Below are positions 1 to 10,160 of a DNA stretch of 64,000 bases, piece by piece (the first letter of the stretch is position 1; every line of letters starts with the position of its first letter). Made by a program: the position numbers and the translations under genes. Origin of the DNA: Leptobrachium leishanense (lineage: Eukaryota > Chordata > Amphibia > Anura > Megophryidae); contig CM019064.1 in NCBI GenBank assembly GCA_009667805.1, positions 111,822,328-111,886,327 on the forward strand, in the 5' to 3' direction. Under the pieces are notes generated by a model. The model was not told the DNA's origin. It saw only the letters and a program-made list of their open reading frames with translations, and did no database searches.

Positions 1-71
1 TAGACAAAATAGAATAAATCAATAAAAGTTTTAAAAATGTGTAAAAATATATATATATTTTCATACTTTAA

Positions 72-328
72 CCCTTTCGCTGCTGAGGCATTTCACGCCT
101 GTGTGCTGAGCTAATTTTTACCTGTTTCGCTCATCTTGTTTAAACGCATTTTGAAGCCTTATTTTATTATATGACCCAGACATATTATATATCGTTCTTT
201 CCGGCAGACTCGACAGATTCATAATATATCATTATTATATGTATACGTCATGTCCTGTCTGTATATTATAAAAAAAATGCAATACAAAAATTTACAACGT
301 GTAAAGTGGTTTTTTTCACATTTTAACA
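72..328. mobile_element. piggyBac-like element, left-end fragment
   Basis: Preceded by TTAA (68-71) and starting CCCTTTCGCTGCTGAGGC, this matches the left ends at 4257, 4329 and 24709 and the inverted end at 57132. The body carries the same AT-rich block as those copies (GACCCAGACATATTATATAT and following). It stops at about 328, where Tc1-like sequence begins, so only the first ~257 bp of a >1-kb element remain. The TTAA flank with a CCC start is what piggyBac-superfamily elements show. No transposase is present, so superfamily membership is inferred from the termini only. Confidence 0.6.
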
Positions 329-329
329 T

Positions 330-1117
<788 letters not shown>

Positions 1118-2130
1118 GGTTCACATCAGGCAGTGCTTCTTGAAACCAGTAAACTCAAAACTGGTGTGTGTTTTTAAAGGGCAGGACAGCTTTCAGCAAC
1201 ACATCCAATAATATCACACTGATTGGACTCAAGGTTGGCTCACTCCTGGCTCCAATTAGCTCTTGGAGAAGTCATTAGGCGAGGGGTTCACCTACGTTTT
1301 CCACCCTGCACTGTGAATGTTTACATGTTCCGTTCAATAAAAACAAGAAAACATATAATAAACACAACGTAGGACTACTGTGGCGCTAAGAGAGGAATAG
1401 GGTATATGTATACAAAAGGGAGCTGCTAGAATCCTATAAGGTTAGTCTGTCCAACTAACAAGCAAAGATATATACAAACACAAAAATAAGGACAGCGCTC
1501 CCACGAAAAGTTATATCTTTTCAACCAAAAAGAGATTGCGACAAAAAATCTTTCTGCTTTTTAACTGCACAGTCTATTATTTACTACAAAAGTCTTATTT
1601 AAAAAAAAAAAAAAAAAAATCTTAAAGGAAAAGTCACCGGTAGAGAAGAAATCTTCACACGAATATATAAATGGGACCACTCCCTTGAACTTTCAGTTTC
1701 TAGGATCGTCTTTTCATCCAATAAAGGCTCCAAACATTCAATTCGCCCTCCTGGTATGTATCCACAGTGGAAGAAGCCTCAGCACAAGATCCACACCTCC
1801 TCCAGAGATGCACAGGGACACTGATGAATCCCTGGGTGGGGTTAACCGTTGCGTTGCTGCAGGAATCTCTTCAGAAAATTCCTCAGAGAAAACAAAAGAA
1901 CAATAGTGCAGCCAGTTTTTACAGGGACAGAGTATAAAACCTTTATATGGTAATAGACTTACCCTGTTCAGAGCCTAGCCTGGCTCGGGGAAAACTCGCA
2001 TAGGGTTGTAAGAAGTGGCACAGCCCTTAAAAAGCCATCTCAGTTTAGAGTCCATCAATGTAGTCAGCAAGTGAAAATAATAAAACATTTATTCCAATAA
2101 TATGAAATATCAGTGATAAAAAAGACAGGA

Positions 2131-2171
2131 ACCAAGACGCGTTTCGCGCTTTACAGCGCTTCTTCAGTGGT
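2131..2171 (-). ncRNA. Hammerhead-ribozyme-like motif, left arm
   Basis: Mirror copy of the motif in the right arm. On the minus strand the order is ACCA, CTGAAGA, stem GCGCT/AGCGC with a GTAA loop, GAAA, CGCGTC, then TTGGT. The extra T after GTC puts a bulge in stem I compared with the right-arm copy, so this version looks slightly less well formed. Confidence 0.4.
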
Positions 2172-2294
2172 AAAACAGACAAACAAGGGTACATTTCAAA
2201 ACAGGGGTTCATTATATACTCAAAGACATTTACTAAATGTCTTTGAGTATATAATGAACCCCTGTTTTGAAATGTACCCTTGTTTGTCTGTTTT

Positions 2295-2334
2295 ACCACT
2301 GAAGAAGCGCTGTAAAGCGCGAAACGCGTCTGGT
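2295..2334 (+). ncRNA. Hammerhead-ribozyme-like motif, right arm
   Basis: Seen in order: ACCA (stem I strand, 2295-2298); CTGAAGA (2299-2305), which fits the conserved CUGANGA box; one extra A; stem II GCGCT/AGCGC capped by GTAA (2307-2320); GAAA (2321-2324); CGCGTC (2325-2330), ending in the NUH cleavage triplet GUC; and TGGT (2331-2334), which pairs with ACCA. This is the type I hammerhead layout. ACGCGT is self-complementary, so stem III would be minimal or formed between two molecules, as reported for hammerheads in Penelope-like elements. The extra A between the CUGANGA box and stem II departs from consensus. Activity is not shown. Confidence 0.5.
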
Positions 2335-2843
2335 TCCTGTCTTTTTTATCACTGATATTTCATATTATTGGAATAAATGTTTTATTATTTTCACTTGCTG
2401 ACTACATTGATGACTCTAAACTGAGATGGCTTTTTTAAGGGCTGTGCCACTTCTTACAACCCTATGCGAGTTTTCCCCGAGCCAGGCTAGGTCTGAACAG
2501 GGTAAGTCTATTACCATATTTAAAGGTTTTATACTCTGTCCCTGTAAAAACTGGCTGCACTATTGTTCTTTTGTTTTCTCTGAGGAATTTTCTGAAGAGA
2601 TTCCTGCAGCAACGCAACGGTTAACCCCACCCAGGGATTCATCAGTGTTCCCTGTGCATCTCTGGAGGAGGTGTGGATCTTGTGCTGAGGCTTCTTTCCA
2701 CTGTGGATACATACCAGGAGGGCGAATTGAATGTTTGGAGCCCTTTATTGGATGAAAAGACGATCCTAGAAACTGAAAGTTCAAGGGAGTGTCCCATTTA
2801 TATATTCGTGTGAAGATTTCTTCTCTACCGGTGACTTTTCCTT

Positions 2844-2881
<38 letters not shown>

Positions 2882-3161
2882 AAGACTTTTGTAGTAAATA
2901 ATAGACTGTGCAGTTAAAAAGCAGAAAGATTTTTTGTCGCAATCTCTTTTTGGTTGAAAAGATATAACTTTTCGTGGGAGCGCTGTCCTTATTTTTGTGT
3001 TTGTATAAGAAAACATATAATGTTTGTGTTGTATTATTTTAAGCAGACTGTGTTTTTCAAATTGTTGTGACTTAGATGAAGATCAGAGCACATTTTATGA
3101 CCAATTCATGCAAAAATCCACGTAATCCCAAAGGGTTCACATACTTTTTCTTGCCACTGTA

Positions 3162-3690
3162 TATATATATATATTTATGTTCACTAAAAATGAACATCAC
3201 ACCATTGTATCTCTGTTTAGCCTTATAGTAAAATGTGTTTCATTTCCCAACGGAGTTTCAGCCACAAAATCTTTGTATATAAGTTGCCTAGACAGACATA
3301 TTCAGTTCTTTTCTCTATTTTTAATTCAACCCTATGGCCTACAGAGAGACAAGCTGTGCGAGCTCATTTATAAAGATCAGTCCTAGGGTTCACCCCAGGT
3401 TTATGACTGAAAGATTAAAGTGCTTCAGTATTGCTGTTTTCGATGTCTTTAGCATACTTGCATCAAGGCACAAGATAGAAGAATGATTTTGAGTAGGTTT
3501 GAATGTGTAGTGAAAGACATAAACAGATGTCATTTTTCTTGTTGTCGAACTTAAAATGTGAACTGCGTTCTTTACTCATATCTTCTTCATCTACTAAACA
3601 TAAAACCATGCTACTTCCTATGTGAATATATCTAATTTTATATACAAAAAATAGAAGTAGCACTCTCGAATTTTCTTATTAAAGACCTAC
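3162..3690. other. No recognisable feature
   Basis: AT-rich sequence after a short TA run that abuts the Tc1 end. Short open frames exist but none has recognisable motifs, and no repeat shared with the rest of the window was seen. Confidence 0.5.
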
Positions 3691-3735
3691 AAGGTTATTC
3701 AGAGAGCAGTAAAAACCAGGAGAATGACTGGAGAA
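3691..3735. mobile_element. Foldback MITE end, truncated
   Basis: AAGGTTATTCAGAGAGCAGT and the following CAGGAGAATGACTGGAGA match the left arm of the complete foldback MITE at 43747-43928. The copy is cut off at 3736 by the TAGGGATGAGC terminus of a hAT-like element. Confidence 0.6.
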
Positions 3736-4252
3736 TAGGGATGAGCTGTTCGGTTCGATCAGTTCGGAGTTCGATTTGAACTTTGGCCGTTCGCAAGTTC
3801 GCGAACTTCGAACTTTTTGGCGTGTTCAAAAAAAATAAATTGTGAAAAAGTATAAAAAATGCTTATAAAATACCAAAAAATCTAGAAATAAAGAGACTCT
3901 TTACTGCAGAATATTATAAGCAACGGTTTATTAGAAATTGAATTAAAAAATAATGTCTACGTGCAAAGATTCTCACCTCTAAATGACCTGTGCTCTCGAA
4001 CGGCGTAAACAACAGGTGTCGTTTGGAAATAACATGTGCTTCTAATTAGTCGTCTCATGAATTTGATACATTGTATGCAGACTGGAGGTGCCAGGTGTCA
4101 TGTGTGGGTCTGTGCTGTGAAGGCGATGTATCCATACATCCTACAAATCTGCCACTTCACGGGCAGGTTATGGGGACCTCCTAGGCACGATATTTGAAGG
4201 AATTTTTGGTTTTTATTTTTAACCCTTATTTTATGGAAAACTCACTATTCCT
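3736..4252 (-). mobile_element. hAT-like TAGGGATGAGC element, partial
   Basis: Starts with TAGGGATGAGC, then TTCGGTTCGAT and TTCGCGAACTTCGAAC hairpin-like sequence. The body matches the right end of the 15425-18568 element in reverse (AGAGACTCTTTACTGCAGAA) and, at 4100-4245, the reverse complement of 15590-15720 (CACTTCACGGGCAGGTTATG and on). The other terminus is missing because a TTAA element begins at 4253. No transposase is present. Confidence 0.65.
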
Positions 4253-4328
4253 TTAACCCTTTCACTGCTGAGGCATTTCACCGCTGTGTGCTGAGCTAAT
4301 TTTTACCGCTTTCGCTCATCATGTTTAA

Positions 4329-5567
4329 CCCTTTCGCTGCTGAGGCTTTTCCCGCCCCTATGCTGAGGTCATTTTTACCTGTTTTGCGCATCATGTTTAA
4401 ACGTGTTTTGAAGGCTTATTTTAGTATATGACCCAGACATATTATATATCGTTCTTTCCGTCAGACTCAGTAGATTCATAATATGTCATTATTATATGTA
4501 TACGTTATGTCATGTCTGTATATTATAACAAAAAATGCAATAAAATATGTATTTTCAATAATTTACAATGTGTAAAGTGTTTTTTTCCACATTTTAACAT
4601 GCGATCAATTGCGGTTATATTTTTGATGGGGTGCGCTTGTTAAAAAAATTAGAGATGGGGTCTCGTTACATTTTTTTTTGGGGAAAATGACACTATTTTT
4701 AACAAACGCACCGCATACAAAAATCGTTAGTGCAGCATCATTGTTCACATTATAATTGAAATGGGAACAATATTGCTGCATTAACAAACCAAAAAAAATA
4801 AAAAAAAGTGTTTATTTTTTTTTTTTAAATTTTTTTTTTTAATTTTGTTTTATTTTTATTTTTCATTTTTTTTTATTTTTTTACAAAATTTTTCACTTTC
4901 ATGTTTGGTATCGTTGGAACGGCCATGCTCTGGCCGATCCAACCATACCAAAATTTAACCCCTAGCTGCCACGGATCGGGAGATAGGGAGTTCATTGGAA
5001 CTCCCTATCTCCACAGTTGGTGGCAGTTAGGGGTTAAGTCTAGGACTGGCGTCATCGTGCTACGCACGATGACGCCAGTCCTCTGGGGGAGTTCCCGGAG
5101 GCTTGGCCGACATCCAAGATGTCGGCCAGCTCCGGGAAAGGATCGCGAACCGGCGCTTTTCAGCGCCGATTCGCGATCCAGCTCCCCAGGGGTTAATGCC
5201 AGGCATCATTTGGAAGGGCAGGCTGTGCCCTTCCAAATGATGCCTGGGTTAACCCCCTGTGCGCCGCCGATCGGGAGGGAGAGAGGTCCGAAGGACCTCC
5301 CCCCCTCCCTTTCAGGCGCCTCCTCCGCACATGCGGGGGGGGGCCTGAATTAGGTGTCATCGCGCCCCCGCGATGACACCTAATTCTGGCGGCTGCTGGT
5401 CCGGATGCCGGGCTGACATCCAGGATGTCAGCCCGCACCGGAGGGGCCAGCGATCGGCCGGAACCCGGCCGAACGCTGACCCCGATGGGAGGACGCGCTC
5501 ATCGCGTCCTCCGCATACCAGCGGGACTGCTGAGGACGCGCTGAGCGCGTCCTCAGCAGCGAAGTGG
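4329..5567 (+). mobile_element. piggyBac-like element (family A), complete, 1239 bp
   Basis: Flanked by TTAA on both sides (4325-4328 and 5568-5571) and inserted at a TTAA in the outer element. Termini are CCCTTTCGCTGCTGAGGC and, inverted, CCTCAGCAGCGAAGTGG. The left 550 bp are AT-rich; the right 660 bp are a run of at least nine hairpins. A second complete copy in opposite orientation lies at 55964-57132. No coding frame resembles a transposase; reading frames over this region are shadows of palindromes. Confidence 0.8.
4904..5558. repeat. Array of nine or more consecutive hairpins
   Basis: Self-complementary units in order: 4904-4953 (TTTGGTATCGTTGGA arm); 4959-5033 (CCCCTAGCTGCCAC outer, GGAGATAGGGAGTTC inner); 5042-5082 (19-bp perfect stem, loop TAC); 5092-5138 (TTGGCCGACATC); 5140-5179 (GGATCGCGAA...GGCGC); 5199-5247 (22-bp perfect stem); 5347-5386 (18-bp perfect stem, loop CCCC); 5401-5441 (GGGCTGACATC); 5490-5512 and 5529-5558 (GGACGCGC stems). 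Spacers are 1-100 bp. Many stems also occur, with paired changes, in the copy at 55964-57132. Confidence 0.85.
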
Positions 5568-6002
5568 TTAAATGCGATTCGAAGACACATTTTATTATAC
5601 GACCCAGACATATTATATATCGTTCTTTCCGGCAGACTCGGCAGATTCATAATATATAATTTTTATATGTATACGTCATGTTCTGTCTGTATAGTACAAC
5701 AAAAAATGCAATAAAACTTGAATTTTTAATAATCTGCAGCGTGTAAAGTGTTTTTTTTTCACCTTTTATCACATGAACATTTGCGGTTATATTTTCTATG
5801 GTGTGCGCTTGTACAAAAATTAGAAATGGGGACTTATTAAATTTTGGGGGGGGAATTATGTGATTTTTAGCAAACGCACGCCATAGAAAAAAATCATTAT
5901 TGCAGCATCATTGTTCACATAATAATTGAAATGTGAACAATATTGCTGCATTAATAAAAATAACACACAAAAAAATACATGTTTTTTTATTTTTCTACTT
6001 TA

Positions 6003-6362
6003 TACCTGGTCATGTTGGGTATCATTCGAAAGGCCATGCTCAGGCCTTTCGATTGACATCCTCCTTGACCCCCTAGCTGCCACGGTTCTGGAGATATCAA
6101 ATGAACCCCCTATCTCCACCAGGGGATTCCGGGCAGCTAGGGGTTCCCCGGCTATCTGACGTCATCATGCTATGCGTGAGGACGTCAGGCAGTGAGGGGG
6201 GACCCAGGGGTGGAGCCACCATCCAAGATGGTGGCCCCCACAGGAGGTAGGCCGCACTTCGGCGCCGCAAGGCGCTGAAGTGTGACCCGGTGCCTAAAGG
6301 GTTAAAGCCAGGTACCGCTTAAAAGGAGAGACTCTCCCCTTTTAAGCGGTGCCTGGCTTTTT
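6003..6362. repeat. Family B hairpin array
   Basis: Consecutive stems: CATTCGAAAGGCC/GGCCTTTCGATTG (about 6021-6055); CCCCTAGCTGCC with inner palindrome (6069-6145); CTGACGTCATCATGC...GACGTCAG (6156-6190); CCACCATC/GATGGTGG (about 6217-6236); TTCGGCGCC/GGCGCTGAA (about 6257-6279); and AGCCAGGTACCGCTTAAAAG/CTTTTAAGCGGTGCCTGGCT (6308-6360). The same order occurs at 25188-25545. Confidence 0.8.
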
Positions 6363-6437
6363 TTGTGTGACCTCCCGATCGGGAGCGAGAGGGATCCGAA
6401 TGGATCCCCCCCTCCCTTCCAAGCGATCTCCCGGGGG

Positions 6438-6740
6438 CAGGGCCGGCGCTAGCGTAAGGCGGCACAGGCGGCCGCCTTACTATCTGACTTCCTGACAGTT
6501 TTTGGGGGCGGAATTCCCTGGCCCCGAGCGCTGCCATCTTGGTCGGCCGGGGAGACCCGGCGCAGCGCTAGGGGCCGAACCACCTGACCAGCGCCGCGCG
6601 CGATCTCGCGAGAACGCGGCTGCGCTAGTCATGTGGTTCCCGCCCGGCGAGCGGCAAAGCTGCATCATGTCAGCGGCCGCTCACCACCATGAGGGACGCC
6701 GGCGGAGCCTGGGGGGCCTCGCAGCAGGTGAGAACTGGGG
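6438..6740 (+). mobile_element. hAT-like left terminus with GC-rich body
   Basis: CAGGGCCGGCGCTAGCGTAA, with the CAGGG start typical of many hAT TIRs, begins inside family B sequence, which breaks off here. The next 300 bp are very GC- and CpG-rich and run into a minisatellite. A possible opposite end of a related family (CCGGCCCTG) is at 12328-12336, but the interiors differ and no target duplication joins them. Superfamily assignment is from the terminus only. Confidence 0.45.
6500..6730 (+). promoter_or_regulatory. CpG-rich segment with promoter-like motif and donor site
   Basis: CpG-dense sequence holding the palindrome TCTCGCGAGA (6604-6613), a motif known from vertebrate bidirectional promoters. 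It is followed by an ATG at 6667 with an open frame (MSAAAHHHEGRRRSLGGLAA) that reaches a donor-like CAG|GTGAGA at 6728/6729. The layout resembles a first exon. It sits inside an apparent transposon, the protein resembles nothing I recognise, and minisatellite follows at once, so a chance arrangement is quite possible. Confidence 0.25.
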
Positions 6741-7331
6741 GCAGTTATATCCATATGTGAGCTGGGGCAAATATCTCCATATCAGCTGGGGCAATATATA
6801 CCCATGTAATCTGCGGGCAAATATATCCATGAGTTGGGGGCAAATATATCCACATGTGATCTGGGGGCAAATATATCCCTGAGTTGGGGGCAAATATATC
6901 CATGAGCTGGGGCAAATATATCCACATGTGATCCGGGGGCAAATATATCCATGAGTTGGGGGCAAATATATATATATCCATGAGTTGGGGGCAAATATAT
7001 CCACATGTGATCTGGGGGCAAATATATCCATAAGTTGGGGGCAAATATATCCATGAGGAACATCAGGAAGCATTATTTTACTGAGAGGGTGGGCCTTCCA
7101 GTTGAAGTGGTAGAGGCCAAAATAGTAATTGAATTTAAGCAAGCATGGGATAGGCATAAGGCTATCCTAAACAAAAGATAAATCCAGGTAAAGTATCCAT
7201 GTAATTGGGCAGACTAGATGGGCCGAAAGGTTCTTATCTGCCGACATTTTTTCTATGTTTCTATGAGTTTGGGGCAAATATATATATATATATCCATGAG
7301 CTGGGGGCAAATATATATATATCCATGAGCA
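6729..7331. repeat. Minisatellite, GGGGCAAATATATCCATGAG units
   Basis: Tandem units of roughly 24-28 bp built on GGGGCAAATATATCCATGAG or ...CCACATGTGATCTG run from about 6729 to 7050, and two more follow at 7266-7331 after a LINE tail (7048-7262). Some units carry expanded ATATAT runs. Long open frames on the minus strand here (DIFAPNSWIYLPP-type repeats) are an artefact of the tandem unit, not a gene. Confidence 0.9.
7048..7262 (+). pseudogene. LINE 3' end (CR1/L2-type RT C-terminus)
   Basis: The plus-strand translation from about 7050 reads RNIRKHYFTERVGLPVEVVE followed by FKQAWDRHKAIL, the C-terminal pattern (..FtxRv...LP..VVEA...FKxxWD) seen after the RT domain in CR1/L2-class LINEs. It ends with GGGCCGAAAGGTTCTTATCT and a TTCTATG-repeat tail. 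It is heavily 5' truncated and sits inside the minisatellite, splitting it. Confidence 0.65.
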
Positions 7332-8424
7332 GTTGAGACAATGTTCATATTGTTTGTGTCTTTAATCTATTTAATAATGCATTATTAGCTTGTGGAATTT
7401 ATGTGGTCACGGTTTACACAGATTTCTACGTTCATTTGTAAACTGGAAAAAGATATAGGAATCCTGTCCAATTTACTCCTATCGTTGATAGATTTTGGAA
7501 ACAATATATCTGATGTTTTCTTGACTTATATAGGTTGGTGCTTTTGCTGTCCACAAAGTGCATCTTTTTTATCATTCAGGATTTGATGTATGGATAAATC
7601 TGAAACAAAAAAGTTGGATTTATCAGATTAGTCCACATAAGCAATAGTTCTATGTCTGTTACTACGGAAGCGAGCCAGATGTCTAATTAATATTTATAAA
7701 GATACATGCTGTTTTATCCTGTTGTGCTAAGGCCAACAACACATGACCGAAATTCTTGTAAAAATAATAACGTTAAAGCCTTTAACCAAGTCAACTTGGA
7801 AAAGAGTTGGATGAAGAATAATAATATAGTATAAGCATAAAAATATAATAAAATATAATGATATATTTTTCTTCTCAGTAAAACAAAAAATGTGTAAAAA
7901 GAGAAAGTCTCAAATACTACGTCTGCCACCACACGTCTGCCTACACCTATTGTAAAGTGCATTAATCAAGTCTTATAAATGAAACCATTGAATTCACAGG
8001 GGACTTTCATTCTTTCGTATAGGGCCCTATTCCAACCCAGCCGTTCAAAGTGGCCAGCAAATAGATAAATTGTGCCCAAGCTGTTATCTATTTGTAGTTT
8101 GCTCATATCGGCTCAGTTCTGAGAGAGGTGCTGTATTCGCGCCTTGAGTTTGAACATTTGAGAGCCGCTCTCTGATGATGGCAGTGGTACAAGACACACT
8201 GCCACCGGTATTGGCTTCTGGAGTCCATGGAGAAAGTGGAACACTGTATGCGTTCTGGTACAACTGTACAGGAGCTCGTGAGTGGGTCATGCTGAGGCCG
8301 GAGAAGGACAACGGGATCTATTTGCTGATAGAGCTAGGTAAGGGATTTTTTAAGATAAATAAATGTTAGTGTTAATTGGTTTTGCAAAACCAGAATCACT
8401 TAACACCAGCGTTTCAGAGCTGAA
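7332..8424. other. No gene recognised
   Basis: AT-rich anonymous sequence to about 8000. At 8373-8405 there is a degenerate copy of the TTAAGTGATTTTGC hairpin found at 19054-19085, and the preceding 300 bp have a similar layout to 18840-19050 and 52700-52880. This suggests one old dispersed repeat of unknown class. Reading frames here show no recognisable domain. Confidence 0.45.
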
Positions 8425-9287
8425 TAAGGCTAGGGACAGATGAGCGCATTTTCTGCGGCCACCGTCAAAATGTACGTCGATGCGTGCGCACGCATTTTTT
8501 CACGGAATACGCTTAAGGCTAGGGTCAGACTGAGGCAGTGCGAACGCGCGTTCTGGCGCACTTAATCACGGCCGCACTAGCAGCAGATGCCGGGCAATGA
8601 TGGCCAATATACGATGTACGGTCGCACAAAAGTCCGGCTGCGCAACGCAAGTGGAAAATGAACGCATTTTTTCGAGAACGTTAAACCACTAGTACTGACG
8701 TACAGAGTGCGCTGCGCCCGCTAGCGGCGTGTGTGCGTGAATTGGAGACATCAGACGCTGCTAATGTCCGGCCAACATAACGTCCAGATGCAAGAAGTGT
8801 TTTATTGATGATCCGTACAAAATCACGGATGAAACTGCGCATAGTATGACCGCTATTGCGTATTCCGTGAAAAAATACGTCCATTCTTCGAACGCACATT
8901 TTCACGGACAACGTGAAAAATGCGTTAGTCTGACCCTAGCCTTAGTGGTCAGACGACCACAGTCGCACAGTCGCAGGTACTCACCAACGCAATTCTAGGG
9001 AAATCCGGCTGTTTGAACGTTATGTAGGCCGCACACTAGCAGCGTCTGACGTCTCCTAATCACGCACACACGCTGCCATGCGGCCGCAGCGCACTCTGTA
9101 CGTCTGTAGCAGCGGTTTCACGTTCTGAGAAAAATGCGTTCATTTGCCGGTTGCGTGGTGTCGGCGCACTTTTGTACGCACGTACTGCGTATATTGGCCG
9201 TCATTGGCCGTTATGTGCTGCTACTGCCGCCGTGATTTAGTGCGCCTGCACGCGCGTTCCGACTGCCCCACTCTGACCCTAGCCTTA
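8425..9287. mobile_element. TAAGGCTAGGG TIR element, host of nested copy
   Basis: Begins TAAGGCTAGGGACAGATGAG and ends ...CTCTGACCCTAGCCTTA. A second element of the same family (8514-8944) sits inside it. The ends fit the loose hAT terminus pattern (TAAGG), but I could not match an 8-bp target duplication. The interior is rich in CpG-containing 10-20-bp blocks (GCGCACTCTGTACGTC, GGCCGTCATTG) repeated across copies. Non-autonomous; no coding capacity. Confidence 0.65.
8514..8944. mobile_element. TAAGGCTAGGG TIR element, inner copy
   Basis: TAAGGCTAGGGTCAGACTGA at the left and GTCTGACCCTAGCCTTA at the right give a clean inverted terminal repeat of about 17 bp. Length is 431 bp. Related copies are at 15721-16580, 16122-16553, 41006-41455 and, partially, 11406-11610. 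Confidence 0.75.
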
Positions 9288-9708
9288 AACGAGAGATAGA
9301 ATAGTTAATTTGTCTCCAGCTAACTGCAAATTTATATTAAGCATCCACAACGTCTGTCTGCAAGCATGCAGCTTGGTTGGAACAGTAGCTTCATCCATTA
9401 CAACAATGACTGGCTCGGTTGGAAGAGGACCATTCAATTTTTTAAGTCAAGGTGGATAAAAACCCATTTACACATTTAACTTTTTTTTCATAGAAGAACG
9501 TCTGTTCCAACTTTGTGCAAATATCCAAAAAAACATTCCAACCAATTCATATGGTTCCTAATCATACACTATAAAGAAAAGGGTCATTCGATTTTTTTTT
9601 TTTTTTAAGTCCTTGAACTGAAAGTCTTTGGCAACTTAAAATGTTAAATAATTTCAACAGCTTCCATAAAGATTTTATAGATTTCTATTGTTCCTGTTGA
9701 CAAAGAAA
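9288..9708. other. No recognisable feature
   Basis: Anonymous AT-rich sequence with a T-run (9591-9606). No repeat shared with the rest of the window was seen. Confidence 0.45.
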
Positions 9709-10160
9709 AGGGGTTATTCAAAGAGTGCTGAATTTGGCGCTGAACGGTGAACTTCACCGTACGGTGCAATTTGGTGGTAATTCGACAAGTCAAAAAGCTA
9801 TACTGGTGAATTGCCAGTGAAATACGGTGCAATTCGGCGACTTTCGGCATCAGTGAAATTCCCCATAGAGAAATAATGGTTAAATCTATTCAGAGAAAAG
9901 TCTTTTCATTAATTAATTTTTTTAGAAATTTTTTTCTGGATTTTTTTCAGCAAAATTTTTTATTCGAATTTTTTTAAATGCTGGTTTTTTTTTATTCTGT
10001 AACAGACCTTTTTATTATTATTTCCATGCATAATTTTTGTTTAAAACAACTTTCAAAAATTGCAGTTTTTTTTTTACCCCTGTTCGGTGGCTGATCGGCT
10101 TTTTCTGCGGCATTCAGCAGCTGATCAAAGTTGGACCGCGGTCTGTTCGGTGGATCGTCG
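9709..10160. mobile_element. Relict of the CAGGGTTATTC element family
   Basis: AGGGGTTATTCAAAGAGTGC followed by the diagnostic series of CGGTG/CACCG and GGCGAATT-like blocks and T-rich middle (TTCAGCAAAATTTTTTATTC, TTCTGTAACAGACC) matches the 14431-15343 and 55564-57609 elements. The right terminus is absent. Non-coding. Confidence 0.5.

Larger units (their letters stand above)
1360..3006. mobile_element. Giant inverted-repeat (inverted dimer) insertion
   Basis: An insertion into the Tc1-like element, bounded by the 15-bp direct repeat AAGAAAACATATAAT (1345-1359 and 3007-3021). From about 1471 to 3006 it is a near-perfect inverted repeat, arms about 765 and 773 bp, meeting at a centre with essentially no spacer (around 2233, TCAAAGACATTTA C TAAATGTCTTTG). 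The left 110 bp (1360-1470) have no counterpart in the right arm. The arms differ mainly by indels, such as A-run length at 1600-1619 versus T-run length at 2849-2877. No open frame resembles a known protein. A long TSD suggests target-primed or Penelope-like integration rather than a cut-and-paste transposase; this is inference. Confidence 0.85.
4257..6437 (+). mobile_element. piggyBac-like element (family B), host of nested copy
   Basis: Left end TTAA (4253-4256) then CCCTTTCACTGCTGAGGC. The sequence up to ...CATCATGT is interrupted by the inner element (4329-5567) and resumes at 5572 with ATGCGATTCGAAGACACATT, matching the uninterrupted order at 24770-24800. It continues through the AT-rich block (5590-5960) into a hairpin array (about 6010-6362) shared with 25190-25620. 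It ends where a CAGGGCCGG hAT-like terminus begins (6438); its own right end was not found. No transposase was detected, so this is a non-autonomous element assigned by TTAA/CCC termini. Confidence 0.7.

Noticed and set aside
4901..5714. Open frames of 81-150 codons in both directions
   Set aside because: GC-rich palindromes give mirrored open frames on both strands; no start context or domain.
6681..7157. 158-codon minus-strand frame and overlapping frames with DIFAPNSWIY-type repeats
   Set aside because: Translation of the minisatellite unit; every frame stays open because of the repeat, and a LINE tail interrupts it.
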